The notes below the pieces were generated by a model, which was not told the DNA's origin, made no database searches, and worked only from the letters and a program-made list of their open reading frames with translations. From Anoplopoma fimbria (Eukaryota > Chordata > Actinopteri > Perciformes > Anoplopomatidae): a stretch of 64,000 bases of DNA. The stretch covers positions 5,385,245 through 5,449,244 of the forward strand of contig NC_072472.1 of the NCBI RefSeq assembly GCF_027596085.1. The letters run 5' to 3'. Every line of letters begins with the position of its first letter. Positions within the stretch are counted from its first letter, which is position 1. A program made the position numbers and the translations under genes. Shown here one piece after another: positions 12,823 to 24,562 of this stretch.

Positions 12823-15782
12823 TCATCATGGCAAACTGTAGTCCTGTAGACACCTAGTCTAGCAGGAACTACCACAGAATCACAGTTTTGAATGCTTTGC
12901 CAGGTGTTTACATTTCTGCAATCATAACCATGCAAGGTGCAGTCACGAAACTTTACAGGTGTGTAATCGTGTCACTGCTGGGATCCCATTGTAACATGGT
13001 CTCTAGTTCTATACCACTGTAGGCTTTAAAAGTGGCTCTGTAAAGTCTTAATCTTGCTCCTTTGCAGAGGTCAGCATCTGCTGTCAACCAATTGTTGCTT
13101 CCTTGACACATTTCAATATCATTTTTTGACCGAGCTTCAGAGCTATGAGGAGATGATGCAGTCAGTGATGATGGATCAACTATGAGTTTCTGAACACACA
13201 CAGCCCATGTGTCATGGTCAAAGTGGATTAGGCTCCAGGAGTGGTGTGACTTGGTGTTGCCGTGGGGATCCATTGTACCTGCTGTGAATCCAAGCCGACT
13301 ACTGCTGTAATTTTCCTTGAAGGAGCAAGAAAGGATCACGAACTGCAAAAATCCTCAAACCGGAATGCTCCAGGGCAAACGGGAGAAAAATAGCTGTAAA
13401 AATAAACAAGTACTCAGCGGAAGAAAAAGCTTCTTCTCCTCCTCTCTGGTTAAATAAAGCACTAAAAAAACAATATGTTTGAATGTAGTTAATTTATATA
13501 TTCTATTTTATCTAATACATCAGCAGGGGGGGTTGTGTATGAATGAGATTGAAGCTCATTGTATTTATATCTAATCCGCTCTGCTCTTATTCTGACGGGT
13601 TAAGCACTGTGTCGTCTACAAGTGAAGCAGACATGCACCAACAAAGGGGAAGGAAATATCCGCTACAGATGTCTCTAACAAGACGTATGTGGGAAAAGGC
13701 TGAATGGGATAAGGGTATTGATTTTTATCTACTTCAGTGAAGCCATACCAGCCCACAGGGAGCACTCAAACACGGAACACAAACACACATTTTGTTCCTT
13801 CTTTATCCCTCATTTGTCCTTTGTTCCATTTGTCTTTGGCAATTAAGTTTGCCCCCCCCAAAAAAAATAGAAAAGAAGATGAATGCTTGCAGCCAGTTTC
13901 CAGCAGTGTAAAAGAGGTTATGTGTTATATTAAAAGCTAAATTAAGACGCCGACTGATGTGAGTCTGGCAGCCTATAGTGTTTCACTGCTTCTCACACAA
14001 TGCCTGCTAGAAGAGCCATCCATACCCACACAACACTAAAATAATGAGGTATTAATGTCAGTTTTTCACACAACTCCAATATGTATTTGCACTAAAAACT
14101 ACAAAAGTCTCTGTGAATAGCAAAAATCAGCATCAGACCAATTATATCAGGTGTGGTGATGTTTTCCTCACCAGCCTTCTGCACAGCTACGATAATGAGG
14201 GAGAAGCGTAGCAACACTAAAGGCAATGCAACCCTGAGTGACAACACTGATTTTAAACCAATTATTAAACAAGTATTATTTAATTTTTTTGGTGTATATA
14301 TATTTTTTAAGATCTGATGCCATTAGTGTCACAAATCAGCGCTATAAATAAAACTTAAAAAACAAGCTTTTATTCAAAGCCCCTTACAGTGTGCCCCTCT
14401 AATTCGCCCATTAGCTCACACGCTCGTTCAAGGGTGATAGTGAGCCGCTCTGTAAGGCGCTGCCATCTGCCATTAGTAGCAATGCGAGGACACTTCAAAC
14501 ATGTGGAGAAGAGGAGCCGTGGAATCGGTCAGCAAACACCGGCAATAATGTACCTCCAACCGACTAACTTCTCCATCTGCCTTCTCCTCATCTGTAGACT
14601 TTGTTGGTTTATTACAACTTTGGCAAAATGCAACTTCAAATACCGACAATGTGTTTGGCAACCTACCATGATGATGATCCTAATCTATCCAAAACCATTA
14701 TATGTCTAAAACCACTGACAAAAAACAAACTGAACCACTCACTACGGTTACTACAGGTTCCAATTTTTCACTTTCTTTTTTAGTCCACAACTGAACAGCC
14801 TTGGGAGTTTAAAAGTGCCATTTAAACACAATGAATATAAATATGATCTCCCTCTCTCAGAGTATTTAGCCTGAAACACTGTTTGAATGCAACTCCGAAA
14901 TTAAGATATAAAATATGATTAGTCTTTATGTCTTTGAAATCAGGAGGGATATTAAACACAATCTATGTTAAATGTTCTCTCAGGATGATATCAAATGTAA
15001 TTTGTTCCACATCACAAAGCACCTGAGAATTCTAGTTTAACAGCATTACATTAAGTCTTTACAATATACACCGCACTCTACCACAAAGGCATGCTTAGGG
15101 ATAAATGACTCTCATTCTGGAAAGTTTAATAAAAATCAATTGAGATGGTAACAAAAAACGATGGTATTTCTGATTTAACACAGCAACAGTGAGGGATGTT
15201 TCTACTAACCCTATTCAAAAGAAAAAAACAAACTTCTTACATCCAAATTGAGTCATGAATCATAATTATGTTACTGTTTCTCGTATTTCTTGATATTCCA
15301 TTAATCCTTACATTAATCAATAGTGAGAATAGCAAGTAGCAAGCTTAGTTGTCCCCCACGGCAAGAGCTAAGGACCAGACGTTAAAGGGCAGCCAAATCA
15401 ATTAAAACATGATCACTTAATGAAACCATCTACAGTTGCTTCTCGTAAAGGAAAATCAGAAATGCCATCTCTAAATGCGAACATACATCAATCACCCTGT
15501 TTGGAGCAAAGATCAATAATACCAAGCACCAAACATCCCTCACAGCACAAGTGACTGAGCGCCTAAAAACTCGTGCCAATTCTATGGCAAGGGTCTGCTG
15601 GAAATCTGAAAATGACTTCTTTCATTTCAGTTCAGAATTGCACCATAAGCTCAATAAACCAATGCAACCTTAAGCTATGTGGACTGATTGGATATTCTCT
15701 ATGTTTTATGACCTGCAGTTTTGCTGAAAAAAAACAAAAACAAACGCTGAAGCACCTTTTGCCAATTCACACAAAGTCTTGG

Positions 15783-16000
15783 AGCTCTCCATGGTGCTGA
15801 ACCTAAGCAGCACCTGAGGAGCCTGAGCGCTCTCCATGGTGCTGAACCTAAGCAGCGCTCTCCATGGTGCTGAACCTAAGCAGCGCTCTCCATGGTGCTG
15901 AACCTAAGCAGCGCTCTCCATGGTCCATGCTCTCCATGGTCCTGAACCTAAGAAGCGCTCTCCATGGTGCTGAAGCTGAGCATCGCTCTCCATGGTCCTG
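15783..16000. repeat. 28-bp minisatellite next to galnt10 exon 1
   Basis: Tandem units built on GCGCTCTCCATGGTGCTGAA plus CCTAAGCA. Unit starts at 15827, 15855, 15883 and 15911 show an exact 28-bp period; flanking units are degenerate or partial. It lies 210 bp inside intron 1 from the exon 1 donor. There are no unique spacers, so it is not a CRISPR-type array. Each unit contains CCATGG, so the array adds many ATGs, but all lie downstream of the donor. Confidence 0.95.
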
Positions 16001-16209
16001 ACTCTGCACCATAAACTCCACCTCACAGGCATCAGTGAGTTCTTTGTTTCAGTTTGTCCACTCCCTAAGCAGAGTTCTGTCAATTTAGTAGAAAAAGAGG
16101 AGATAATGTAAAGACTAATACTGCGCACTTGTGTTTTTGTTTTTTTCTCAAGACTCCCCAGTTTGAGAGAAGCAGTACATAAGAAGTATTCTAACCGAAA
16201 TCCTCTAAC

Positions 16210-16368
16210 CTGGATCCGGAGGATGCCGCCCGGACCGTCCACCGTGCTGGGCGAGTTGTCGAAGACTCTGTCCCTGTAGAGAGACCACAGCCCGACGTTG
16301 GGGAGGAAAAGCAGAGCCGCTATGAGCAGCCCGGCGACCTGCAGCAGCCGCTTCTCCTTCCGCCTCAT
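16210..16368 (-). CDS. galnt10: galnt10 coding exon 1 (cytosolic tail, membrane anchor, stem start)
   Basis: First coding exon of polypeptide N-acetylgalactosaminyltransferase 10, a Golgi type II membrane enzyme that transfers GalNAc from UDP-GalNAc to Ser/Thr to start or extend mucin-type O-glycosylation. The exon gives 53 codons. Residues 1-10 are the basic tail [10 protein letters not shown]; residues 11-31 are a hydrophobic signal-anchor containing [10 protein letters not shown]; residues 32-53 begin the stem. The first ten residues and LPNVGLW match mammalian GALNT10 as I remember it, and the human exon 1 also appears to be 53 codons ending in Gln. The ATG has a purine at -3 (GAG ATG). 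The donor is CAG|GTTAGA just below 16210, phase 0; reading through it gives unrelated sequence, so the longer open frame is not protein. The next exon is 15.0 kb away at 1091-1193. Identification is strong; the exact isoform and transcription start are not determined. Confidence 0.93.
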
Positions 16369-16515
16369 CTCAGCCGGGAGAGAGAAAAGCGTGTGTGAAG
16401 CAGCAGCGGAGGCAAAACAAGCGAGTCCCGCTCCCTCGGCTCTCTAAGCAGAGACAACTTTCACTCTGACTGACTAAGAGGGGACGGATGCTTTTCAAGC
16501 TGCTTGAAAAACACC
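16369..16515 (-). promoter_or_regulatory. galnt10: galnt10 5' UTR and proximal promoter, CpG-rich
   Basis: Sequence directly upstream of the galnt10 start codon, read on the minus strand. Together with exon 1 it forms a locally CpG-dense block (about 16200-16480) in an AT-rich neighbourhood, typical of a vertebrate promoter without a strong TATA box. An inverted CCAAT box (CCCAATGG on the plus strand near 16513) and a 19-bp palindrome at 16492-16510 lie 120-150 bp from the ATG. I cannot place the transcription start; promoter function is inferred from position and composition. Confidence 0.55.
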
Positions 16516-19500
16516 CAATGGACGCAATGTCCTGGTATGACTTTCACAATAAAACCCCCCAAGTTGATTTTTGATGTTTGAGTTCAAAAGACTCGTTATG
16601 TTCTCTGTGAAAACAGGAGCTGTGGTAAATGCAAAATACCAGCAAATGTGAGTTTGCAGGTAACAGTTTCACAATAAAAAAAATGCATCACCAATTCCGA
16701 CATTGCTCATGAAATTTCATACATATATGAACATAAAATACCCCCAACAGTTTTGGTTCTTTGCATTCACAATGACAGAATACAGTTACACATTATTAAA
16801 TCAAATTAATTTCAGTAATTCAGTATTCAACTGCCTGTATACAAAGCAAATAATCTTGGTAATCTTCATAGTGATAAAAAGCAGGCAAGATAGGTCAAAC
16901 CTAGAAACAGTTGCCACTCAATATCAGATGAAAGAGGCAAAAAAACATATGGATATTGACATTGTGCACAGCTATGCTTTGTCAATAGCTATCTTAGTTA
17001 AAGCTTACATCATCTACCCACCACAGCCACTAATGTAAATTAAAATGTTGAACAAATTAAAATATTAATTTGAAGTAATATAATGTATTTTTTTATATAT
17101 AATAATGAAAAGCTTAATTCAGGTATACATCTGGAAGTTATACATGTACTACATAATAATATAACGTACTTGGCCGCTTGTGAGCCACACGAGCCACACC
17201 TGTTCCCTCCTCTCTTGCAAATGACAGCATTGATGCTTTTGTTTTGAAGGGCAAATCACCTAACTTCCTATGGTTTCTGATTCGCTATATAACACTTGAT
17301 GCAGTTTATATTTTTAAAAGCAGACTCGGAGGGAGGATCAGTAGGTTTAGTGATTGAAACTGAACAAAATGAGAGAAATGAAAGACAGTAACAGACTTTA
17401 GGTGAATGACGTCAAATGGTACTTTCTGTTTATCTTATTATATTTTGGATCATTCCAACAGAACAGACATAATTAGTAATACTATCAGGATGAGAACTGC
17501 TAAAGCTTTTTTCAAAGCATGGTGTCAGGCGTAAAACCAGAGGTCTTGCTCATGTCACAATAAATCATCTGTAAAAAATGTACCTTTTTTTATGAAAAAG
17601 CTAAAACCAACACATTCTCATTCCCTACCAGTCCAATAGCTGGATCAGTGGCCCTATTCTCCAAACTATGATGCTCTATGTACCCCTCCAGCGTCAGTTT
17701 AAGATGTGTCAGGGACGGCATGTCAGTTAACTTTAATTATATTTATAGTGACTTTTCAAAATAAACTTCCAAGCTCAGAGGAAGTTACTTAGTAAGGGTT
17801 AGGAAACGAGCATGATTGACGTTAACTACAGAGTGCCTCACGTGGGACAAATGACTAACGAATGACTAACGACTGATGTCAACTTTTACTTCATGCGGAA
17901 CAAAAACAGCAATAAAATAACATGAAAGTTGTTTAAGTGCAATTTAACAGCAGCTGATAGTGTTGCTTTTTGTTTTTTCTGCAGCGATGTACCGGTATCG
18001 ACCCTGGAACGTCGCTGTTGGCCTGTTGTGGTCTCATCTTCAATAAATCAAACTTCTGACCACACCCAACAGAGATTAAAAACTGGAAACTTCCAACCAT
18101 AGAGGGTGGTAAAACACTGCTTCCCATCCTGGTGTTAAGTGTCTCTTTAAAGGGAATCTGAAACAGACCAGTAATGACAGTTTTTTGCGTCATTTCATTG
18201 CTGCTTTCCATTATTTGTCCCTGTCCTCATCCCACAGTCATGTTGAATTCTCTCCTTTCTTTTGTGCCTTAATGGGAAACCAAAACTCAGCTGAACATTT
18301 TCTCAGTTCATGCTTCCATATGTAGAATGTTGTTACATTTATCTCAACAGTCCTCCACTGCCTCCCTTTCTCTTTCTCTTTAGCAATTTTTCTCAAGGCT
18401 ACACTTGCAGACAGAGACAGTGAATACAATAACTGCATTATATTGCATTGTCACTGTGCTATTCCTTACTTAATTACCACCAGCCGTGCTTGACTCCAGA
18501 CTCTGAATAAGACCATTTGCAAAATATCATCACATCTGAATAGCGTGCAGAAGGAGCAGAGCAGGTGTCAGCTCAACGAGGAGAATGTTCTTTCTCCAAA
18601 TGACTCGTGCAAACATCAGCGAGTGTCTGCACCGCTGCACTGCCCTTGAGCAGGAAACATGATCTCTGACGACTCAGGGACATATCATGGTCTCAGTGAG
18701 ACATCATATATTCTCCCACATGCACAAATTACTGAATCAAAAACTGAACACCTGCATCTGAAGTGGTTATTCAGAAAAAAGCTACAAATAATGTTTAACA
18801 TGAATCTTTTCATAACGTTCTAGCTAAAGTTGAGCGTGCTATTGGATTGTATCATATTCCATGTAGGGAAAAGTTGTCATTTACTTTGTGTCAGATATGA
18901 ACGAATAACATGGAATGTGTTATCAAAAGTTTGTAGACTCAAAATTACAGCAGACATCCTTTTCACTTTCCGTTGAGTTGATATTTGAAGTCAACTGTTG
19001 GACCCATTTGTTTGATCAATCTTCCATGGGAAGTTAGTTTAATGAACACATTAACGGCCCTGCTACTTTGAAGACATAACGGACGGGGGACCGTTTAAGG
19101 AGCTAATGTGCCACAGAATGTAGGTTCTTACAGGCTACACCTGCAGCTCAAATACGGCGTAGGGTAGTGTGAGTCACATGCAAAAAAGTCAGTTTCTGTT
19201 TTGGGATTGTGTTGGAATGTTTCCTTCAGTTTTTTGGACCCAGCAGAGCGCTCTGAAACTTGTACATTTTAACAGGTTTGAGTAGCCTGATATGGGTAAG
19301 TTAGAGACTACAATAGGCTATGTAAGATGTAAAGTTACTAAGCAACCCACACATTACCATGCTTATATTTATGCTTTTTGATTTTACAGCTCAGTTCATC
19401 GAAACAGACGGATGCTTACGTAACTGCTTATCAGGGAAGTCATGGCACGGCCGTTTCTGAATGAGCTCTGCTAATGGCTTTCAGCACAGAAGAGTAAATC

Positions 19501-19778
19501 AGTGATTTGCCATCAGAGGATATTAATGCTGCCATTTCCTCTGCTTTGATGCACTGAGAATTACCTGAGTTCTTTTTGTTGTCCCTTTTCCCCCCTGAAC
19601 CTCTTTCAAATCCTCACTGAGCCTGTGACATGAGCAGGAAGAGTTATAAAGCGTAAATCCCCACCACATTCAGAGGGTGCAGGGTTCATCCATAATTCAT
19701 GCGGGAAGACGCTGAACAGATTGAATTGTCACAACTCAGGCTGGTACAGATGGAGAGAGAACAAGAGAGGAATGAGCT

Positions 19779-19820
<42 letters not shown>

Positions 19821-20414
19821 TCTCTCTCTGAGTGTCCAGAGCAGGATTAGCAGAGGGAGAAACTCCAACACATCCTGGGTTCAAGGCCGCTCTGTCAAAC
19901 AATGTTTCTAATCTTGAGTTAACCCACACTCATTCTTTCTATTTTGGATATGCAAGCCTGTCAAATGCAAGGGTTAGAACAGATTAGAGAGATGCTTGAC
20001 TGGTTTAGAAATTAAGATTTGTTCCTCGCGTGTGTCAGAGGTTACTGGGAAGAGGCAAATCAGCTGGCACTTGAAACAATAATGAATCAGTGGGCAGTTT
20101 AAGGTCAACGAGAGGAGGTCAGCGTTTCTGCTGTGCTATCAGTGACAGTCAGACTATGCAGCAAAGTGAGTGAGAATTACTTTTACAAAATGTAATTTAT
20201 GCTAATTAAAAAAATGAGCGACTGAACTTGAATGATGTTTTTGGCATAATGATCATGCAAGTGTCCAGCAGTCATCCGGCTGAGAAGCTTTGGCTAAATG
20301 AAAAGCATGTGTAAATATATAACACAAAATGTCCAGTACAAACAGAGTGGAATAGAACACTAAGGTGTATATGTGGACATTACAGTAATTATCCTCATTG
20401 AAATTGATACTGTG
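16516..20414. other. Upstream non-coding DNA, no gene seen
   Basis: AT-rich sequence upstream of galnt10. Apart from the CT microsatellite at 19780-19829 I see no exon, RNA gene or confident transposon. Short open frames (for example 16703-17038 plus and 17933-18211 minus) have no recognisable domains. Confidence 0.6.
19780..19829. repeat. (TC)n microsatellite
   Basis: About 50 bp of CT repeat with one A interruption. Confidence 0.97.
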
Positions 20415-20444
20415 TTCACACATATATCTATATATATGTGTGAA
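20415..20444. repeat. Short inverted repeat (13-bp arms)
   Basis: TTCACACATATAT and ATATATGTGTGAA flank a 4-base CTAT loop, a perfect hairpin just before the repeat complex at 20465. Possibly only an AT/CA-rich low-complexity accident. Confidence 0.7.
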
Positions 20445-20556
20445 TATAAAGTGTTTTCATGCATTGTTACATCTGCCCAAAAAGATTATGTTTGTCAGAA
20501 GGATTACAGAAAAACTACTGGCCCAATTTGATTGAAGAGTGCATTGGTGGATTCAA

Positions 20557-21365
20557 GTGCCCTCTTGGATGTCCCTATGGTAAATCAAATTTGACAAAGT
20601 GCCCTGTGGTGTGCTCTCCCAGTGGAGAAAATAGAATGAAGTTCCCTCTTGGATGCCCATATGGTAGATAAAACATGATGAAGTGCCCTCTGGGGTGCTC
20701 TGCCAATGGAAAAAAAAAACACAATGAAGGGCCTTCTGGATGCCCCTACAGTATAATAATTGATAAAGTGCCTTCTGGGTTGACCTTCCAGTGGAGACAA
20801 CATGATTCATTTGTCTCTTGGATGTCCCTATGATAGATAGAACATTATAAAGTGCCCTCTAGGGTGCCCATCCGCCTACCTTTAATTTTAACACATTATG
20901 TCACAATCACATGAAGCACTGTTAAGAGATTTGTGATCATTGCATTTCCTAGAGATCCGACTATACCAGTTAATCAAAATAGAACGGTCACAACTATTCT
21001 ATGAGGCAAAACATATTGACGTGCCCTCTTGTTTGCTCCTACAGTGGATTTAACATGATAAAGATGCCCTTTCAGTGGAGAAAACACAACAAATTGCCCT
21101 CTTGAATGGCCCTAAGGCAGCTAAAACATCATATAATGCCCTCTAGGGTGCCCTTCAAGTGGAGAAAACATGATGAAGGGCCCTCTAGGGTGCCTTTCAG
21201 GTGGAGAAAACAAGGTGAAGGGCCCTCTAGGGTGCCTTTCAGGTGGAGAAAACATGATGAAGTGCCCTCTAGGGTGCCTTTCAGGTGGAGAAAACATGAT
21301 GAAGCCCCAACAGCTTACATAATAAAGTGCCCTCTAAGGTAACATTCCAGCAGAGAAAATGAAAT
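20557..21365 (+). repeat. 42-bp-period minisatellite, roughly 16 units
   Basis: Units begin GTGCCCTCT and continue GGGTGC..TTCCAGTGGAGAAAACATGATGAA. Starts at 20557, 20599, 20641 and 20683, then at 21138, 21180, 21222 and 21264, show a 42-bp step; one unit is 46 and one 39 bp. In the left part two unit types alternate (GGATGTCCCTATGGTAGATA versus GGGTGCTCTTCCAGTGGAGA), giving an 84-bp higher-order period; the right part is homogenised to the second type. Because 42 is divisible by 3, a frame stays open at 21106-21342 and reads 14-residue repeats (PSRVPFRWRKHDE type). Nothing indicates that it is a gene. Confidence 0.92.
20874..21006 (+). repeat. 133-bp duplicated sequence, copy 1 (inside the minisatellite)
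   Basis: Runs from GCCTACCTTTAATTTTAACA to CAACTATTCTATGAGG. It is nearly identical to 24428-24562: one substitution (GATCCGAC versus GATCAGAC) and one 2-base indel. It interrupts a 42-bp unit, so it arrived after the array formed. No terminal inverted repeat or clear target-site duplication; class unknown. Confidence 0.93.
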
Positions 21366-21540
21366 GGATTGCACTAATGGGTGCCATCAAGTGCCATATA
21401 GGGTGAAGCATGGTTCAAGGAAGAACCAATTAAATCCATGAGCAGATCCAAATCACAGAGAGGACACACAAATTGCTTTTTCACTTTTGTTAACATTACG
21501 AAGGTCTGCGCTCTCCCAGTGGCCTTCTAGTTTTTATTTC

Positions 21541-21735
21541 ATTATCTCTGCAAAAAAGGTTATGATTTCGATTCGTTATGTTTGTCTGTTTGTCAGTAGG
21601 ATTATGAAAAAACTACTGGTCTGATTTTCATGAAACTTGGTTTGTGTAGCCCTGGGTCGAGGACTAACCCCTTAAATTTTGGAGCGTATTGGCCTTGGCC
21701 ACAGTCTGCACCATCCAAGTGCCCTTCTGTATCTA
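21541..21735 (+). repeat. Dispersed repeat, copy 2 (short form)
   Basis: Starts ATTATCTCTGCAAAAAAGGT, continues TTATGTTTGTCTGTTTGTCAG and AAAAACTACTGGTCTGATTT, and ends CAGTCTGCACCATCCAAGTG followed by CCCTTCTG. It is tandem with, and the same type as, the flanks of 20465-21530, but lacks the minisatellite. Confidence 0.6.
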
Positions 21736-24427
21736 TTAAGCATTCAAACCCTGTAAGCTCCTTAAATTTCTATAATAAAGGATCGGGGAGATCATGGCTC
21801 CAACTTCAGTTGTTCCTCCATTTCCTTTGAAGTTATTTTATGTAGTTGAGGGGGGAGGAAAACTACTGTGTTTCTGTTTCAAGAGCTAATCAAGACAAGT
21901 GTGATGGGTTCTCTTCAGGCTGTTGGTCTAGTGCGTCATTTGCATAAAGTTAAATATCTGTCATCTTCCCAACTTCATGCAGCTTGATGACTTTTGATTA
22001 CTAAAGAAGTGGTGGGCGGCACGGCCATGTTTTTTGAGGATCATTTTACAATCGGTGGAATTCTGTCCCATCTCCATAATTTGGGTCTGGGTGTATGTAT
22101 TGGGGAGTTGTAGTTTTATGGGATTTATTACAAAATAAGATTATTTTACATAAATGGATTAAATCTATGATAACCCGTAACTTCCCTGACATTTAGTTTA
22201 CAGTGTATTGTAATTGACTCTAAATTAAGAAATGTGTTTCTGGTGCCATGGTCATGATTACTGTGTCCATTAGTTTACATTTTTGTAGTCCATACATCCC
22301 GATAGATTAAAGCATATTGGCATGTGTGTGTGTGATCTTGTTCAGGGATACACATATGTTTGGCATTGGGGCTAATTACTGGAATGCCTATAGATGCACC
22401 AGGTGTTTTCTGGTAGAGTTGCTGAAAAAAATATGAAACCCCAAAATACATTTAGGTGCCGTTTACATCATCACAAGCTGACAAACACAGTTTTGTGTAA
22501 TAGCCGTGTGTGTGTGTGTGAGATCATCGTGACACCTAATTAACAGAATATTGCCCTTAACCTGAGCCATGCATATACTATTTATGTTCCTGCTTAACGT
22601 GACAACGTGTTTTTAATTTAGATGAACTGTGATTAGCTGAGCATTACTGCTGGCAATGTTTTCCTGGAGACAAAACAGATAAATGTAAGCAATTATTTCT
22701 GCAGCTTTAGCCTATCTCACCTTTCTGTAAGTTAGAAACTGAAATACTCCCTATGAAGAATTAGGCAATAATCTTTCTGTAGCACAAAATTACTGTAATA
22801 TACACAACCTTTTGGAATTTAACACCAATGACTCAAAAAGCTGCTTCTCCAGTGGATGAGTCATCCCATTCCAACCTCAATGTTGGATGTCCCCTTGTCA
22901 GCTGTTCAGCACAAATCTATGATGTAGAACTGCGTCTAATGAAATGAAAACTGGCATAGGACCCACACAACCTCCTACAACAAAGACCTGGTTTGATGGT
23001 AGACAACGCATACATACATGAGTAAAAAATCCCATTCACACAGGGGACAGAAAAAGGAGGATGAAGATCCACAACAAGGATGGACACCGAATCAGCAAAT
23101 ATTGAAAATCGATTAATTAGGTCATTTTCAAGCAAATATGTTCCCCTGTTCAAGGTTCCTGTTTGTGAAGATTTGCTGCATTTACTTGTCTTATGTGATA
23201 GTAGACTGGTTAGTGATGGTTTGACAAAACCAGACATTGTTTTGGGATTTGGGAATTTGTGATTCACCATTTTAAAAGAACAAGCAATTCATTTGAAAAT
23301 AAATCTGTCATTTATATAGTTTAAACCACGGCAGCCCTTAAAGCAGTACTATTGTTCATTAGACATCTTTGTTGGATGTATGTAGTTAGAGCAAGCAACA
23401 TATTAATGGAAGGGTGTCAAGTCAACCAATCAAGTCATAGTCATGTCAAGAATATATATCATACATTATTTTATTTAAAAATGACCTAATATGCAACAGC
23501 ACCCACTGAGTCAGCAGGATGTGCTACAGATTGATAATTCCATGCAGCCTGGGATGTATTCCAGCAAACACAGTTAGGCTTCAATGAATGATGTGTTGCT
23601 TTTGGTGGTAAGCACATTCGAGGCAGAATAAAACGTGCACTAATATAGCCTTTATGGCTGGAAAAATGTCTAGTGTGCCCTCTTTCTGTTGGTGATAAAG
23701 AGGCTGTAGGAACAGTACAATTTATGGGTGAAAGTGCCCTTTCTTAATGGCATGAAAGGTCAATAAGTGGTCATTCACAGGAGAAATTACTGTTGCGCAT
23801 GAAAGGAAGAAACAAAATAATATAAGGCATGGCTTGTATGCGGAGTGGAAGAGTGGAACTGATGTGTTTCATGGATCCACTTTACTATTTTCATCTGATG
23901 CTTTCTTCAAAACTGCACAGCTTTTCTGGCTAAATCTGTAACAGAGCAATCTGTCATGTGGCAAAGGAGAGTGCAGGAAGGCAAGGCAATGCACGTTATA
24001 TAACACATCTCAACAACAAGGCCATTCAAAGTCATTTCCAGAATATAAAAAGCATTGAAACAAAGTGTTAAAGAAACAAATGATCAAATACAATGAAAAA
24101 CCATCATAAAATAGCCAAGAGGTGTTAAGTCTTGGCAATATAACCAGGTAACATTAGGTAAAAGAAAAACATCATGGCTGGGCTTAAAATAAGTACGTAA
24201 ACTAAGTAAAATGATGACGTACGCCACGAACGTCACGTTACAACAACTCAACAGCATTCTGAGACATAAACTCTGTCCACCTGGTTGTTTGACCTATCTA
24301 TCTCCTCTCTCACCCATCAGAAGTGGACTTTTTCACTTTGTCACTAGTTCTAAGGATGCATTTCATTCGTATGGATGTCATGACAAAGGATCCTAATTGA
24401 CTTTCCATAGGCATTTTTTTCCGTAGT
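21736..24427. other. Non-coding DNA, no gene seen
   Basis: No exon, RNA gene or confident transposon. Short CA/TG runs near 22322 and 22509. Small open frames (for example 22917-23270 minus) show no domains. Confidence 0.55.
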
Positions 24428-24562
24428 GCCTACCTTTAATTTTAACACATTATGTCCCACAATCACATGAAGCACTGTTAAGAGATTTGTGATCATTGCA
24501 TTTCCTAGAGATCAGACTATACCAGTTAATCAAAATAGAACGGTCACAACTATTCTATGAGG
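24428..24562 (+). repeat. 133-bp duplicated sequence, copy 2
   Basis: Near-identical partner of 20874-21006, 3.5 kb away and in the same orientation, in unique sequence outside any minisatellite. It is followed directly by TTTGCTAAGCCCCGCCC, a GC-rich motif that may start another, unidentified dispersed repeat. Confidence 0.93.

Larger units (their letters stand above)
20465..21530 (+). repeat. Dispersed repeat, copy 1, expanded internally by a minisatellite
   Basis: The left end has TTATGTTTGTCAG followed by AAAAACTACTGGCCC. The right end has GAAGCATGGTTCAAGGAAGA, then GAGCAGATCCAAATCAC and GGTCTGCGCTCTCCCAGTGG followed by CCTTCTAG. These are the beginning and end of one repeat type that I recall from fish genomes. 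The adjacent copy at 21541-21735 is short, without the expansion. In copy 1 the middle is filled by 42-bp tandem units, which themselves contain a 133-bp insertion. Confidence 0.6.

Noticed and set aside
15783..16000. Regular 28-bp repeats as a CRISPR array
   Set aside because: Repeats abut with no unique spacers, and the context is a vertebrate intron.
20553..20810. Minus-strand repetitive ORFs
   Set aside because: Produced by the 42-bp minisatellite read in antisense.
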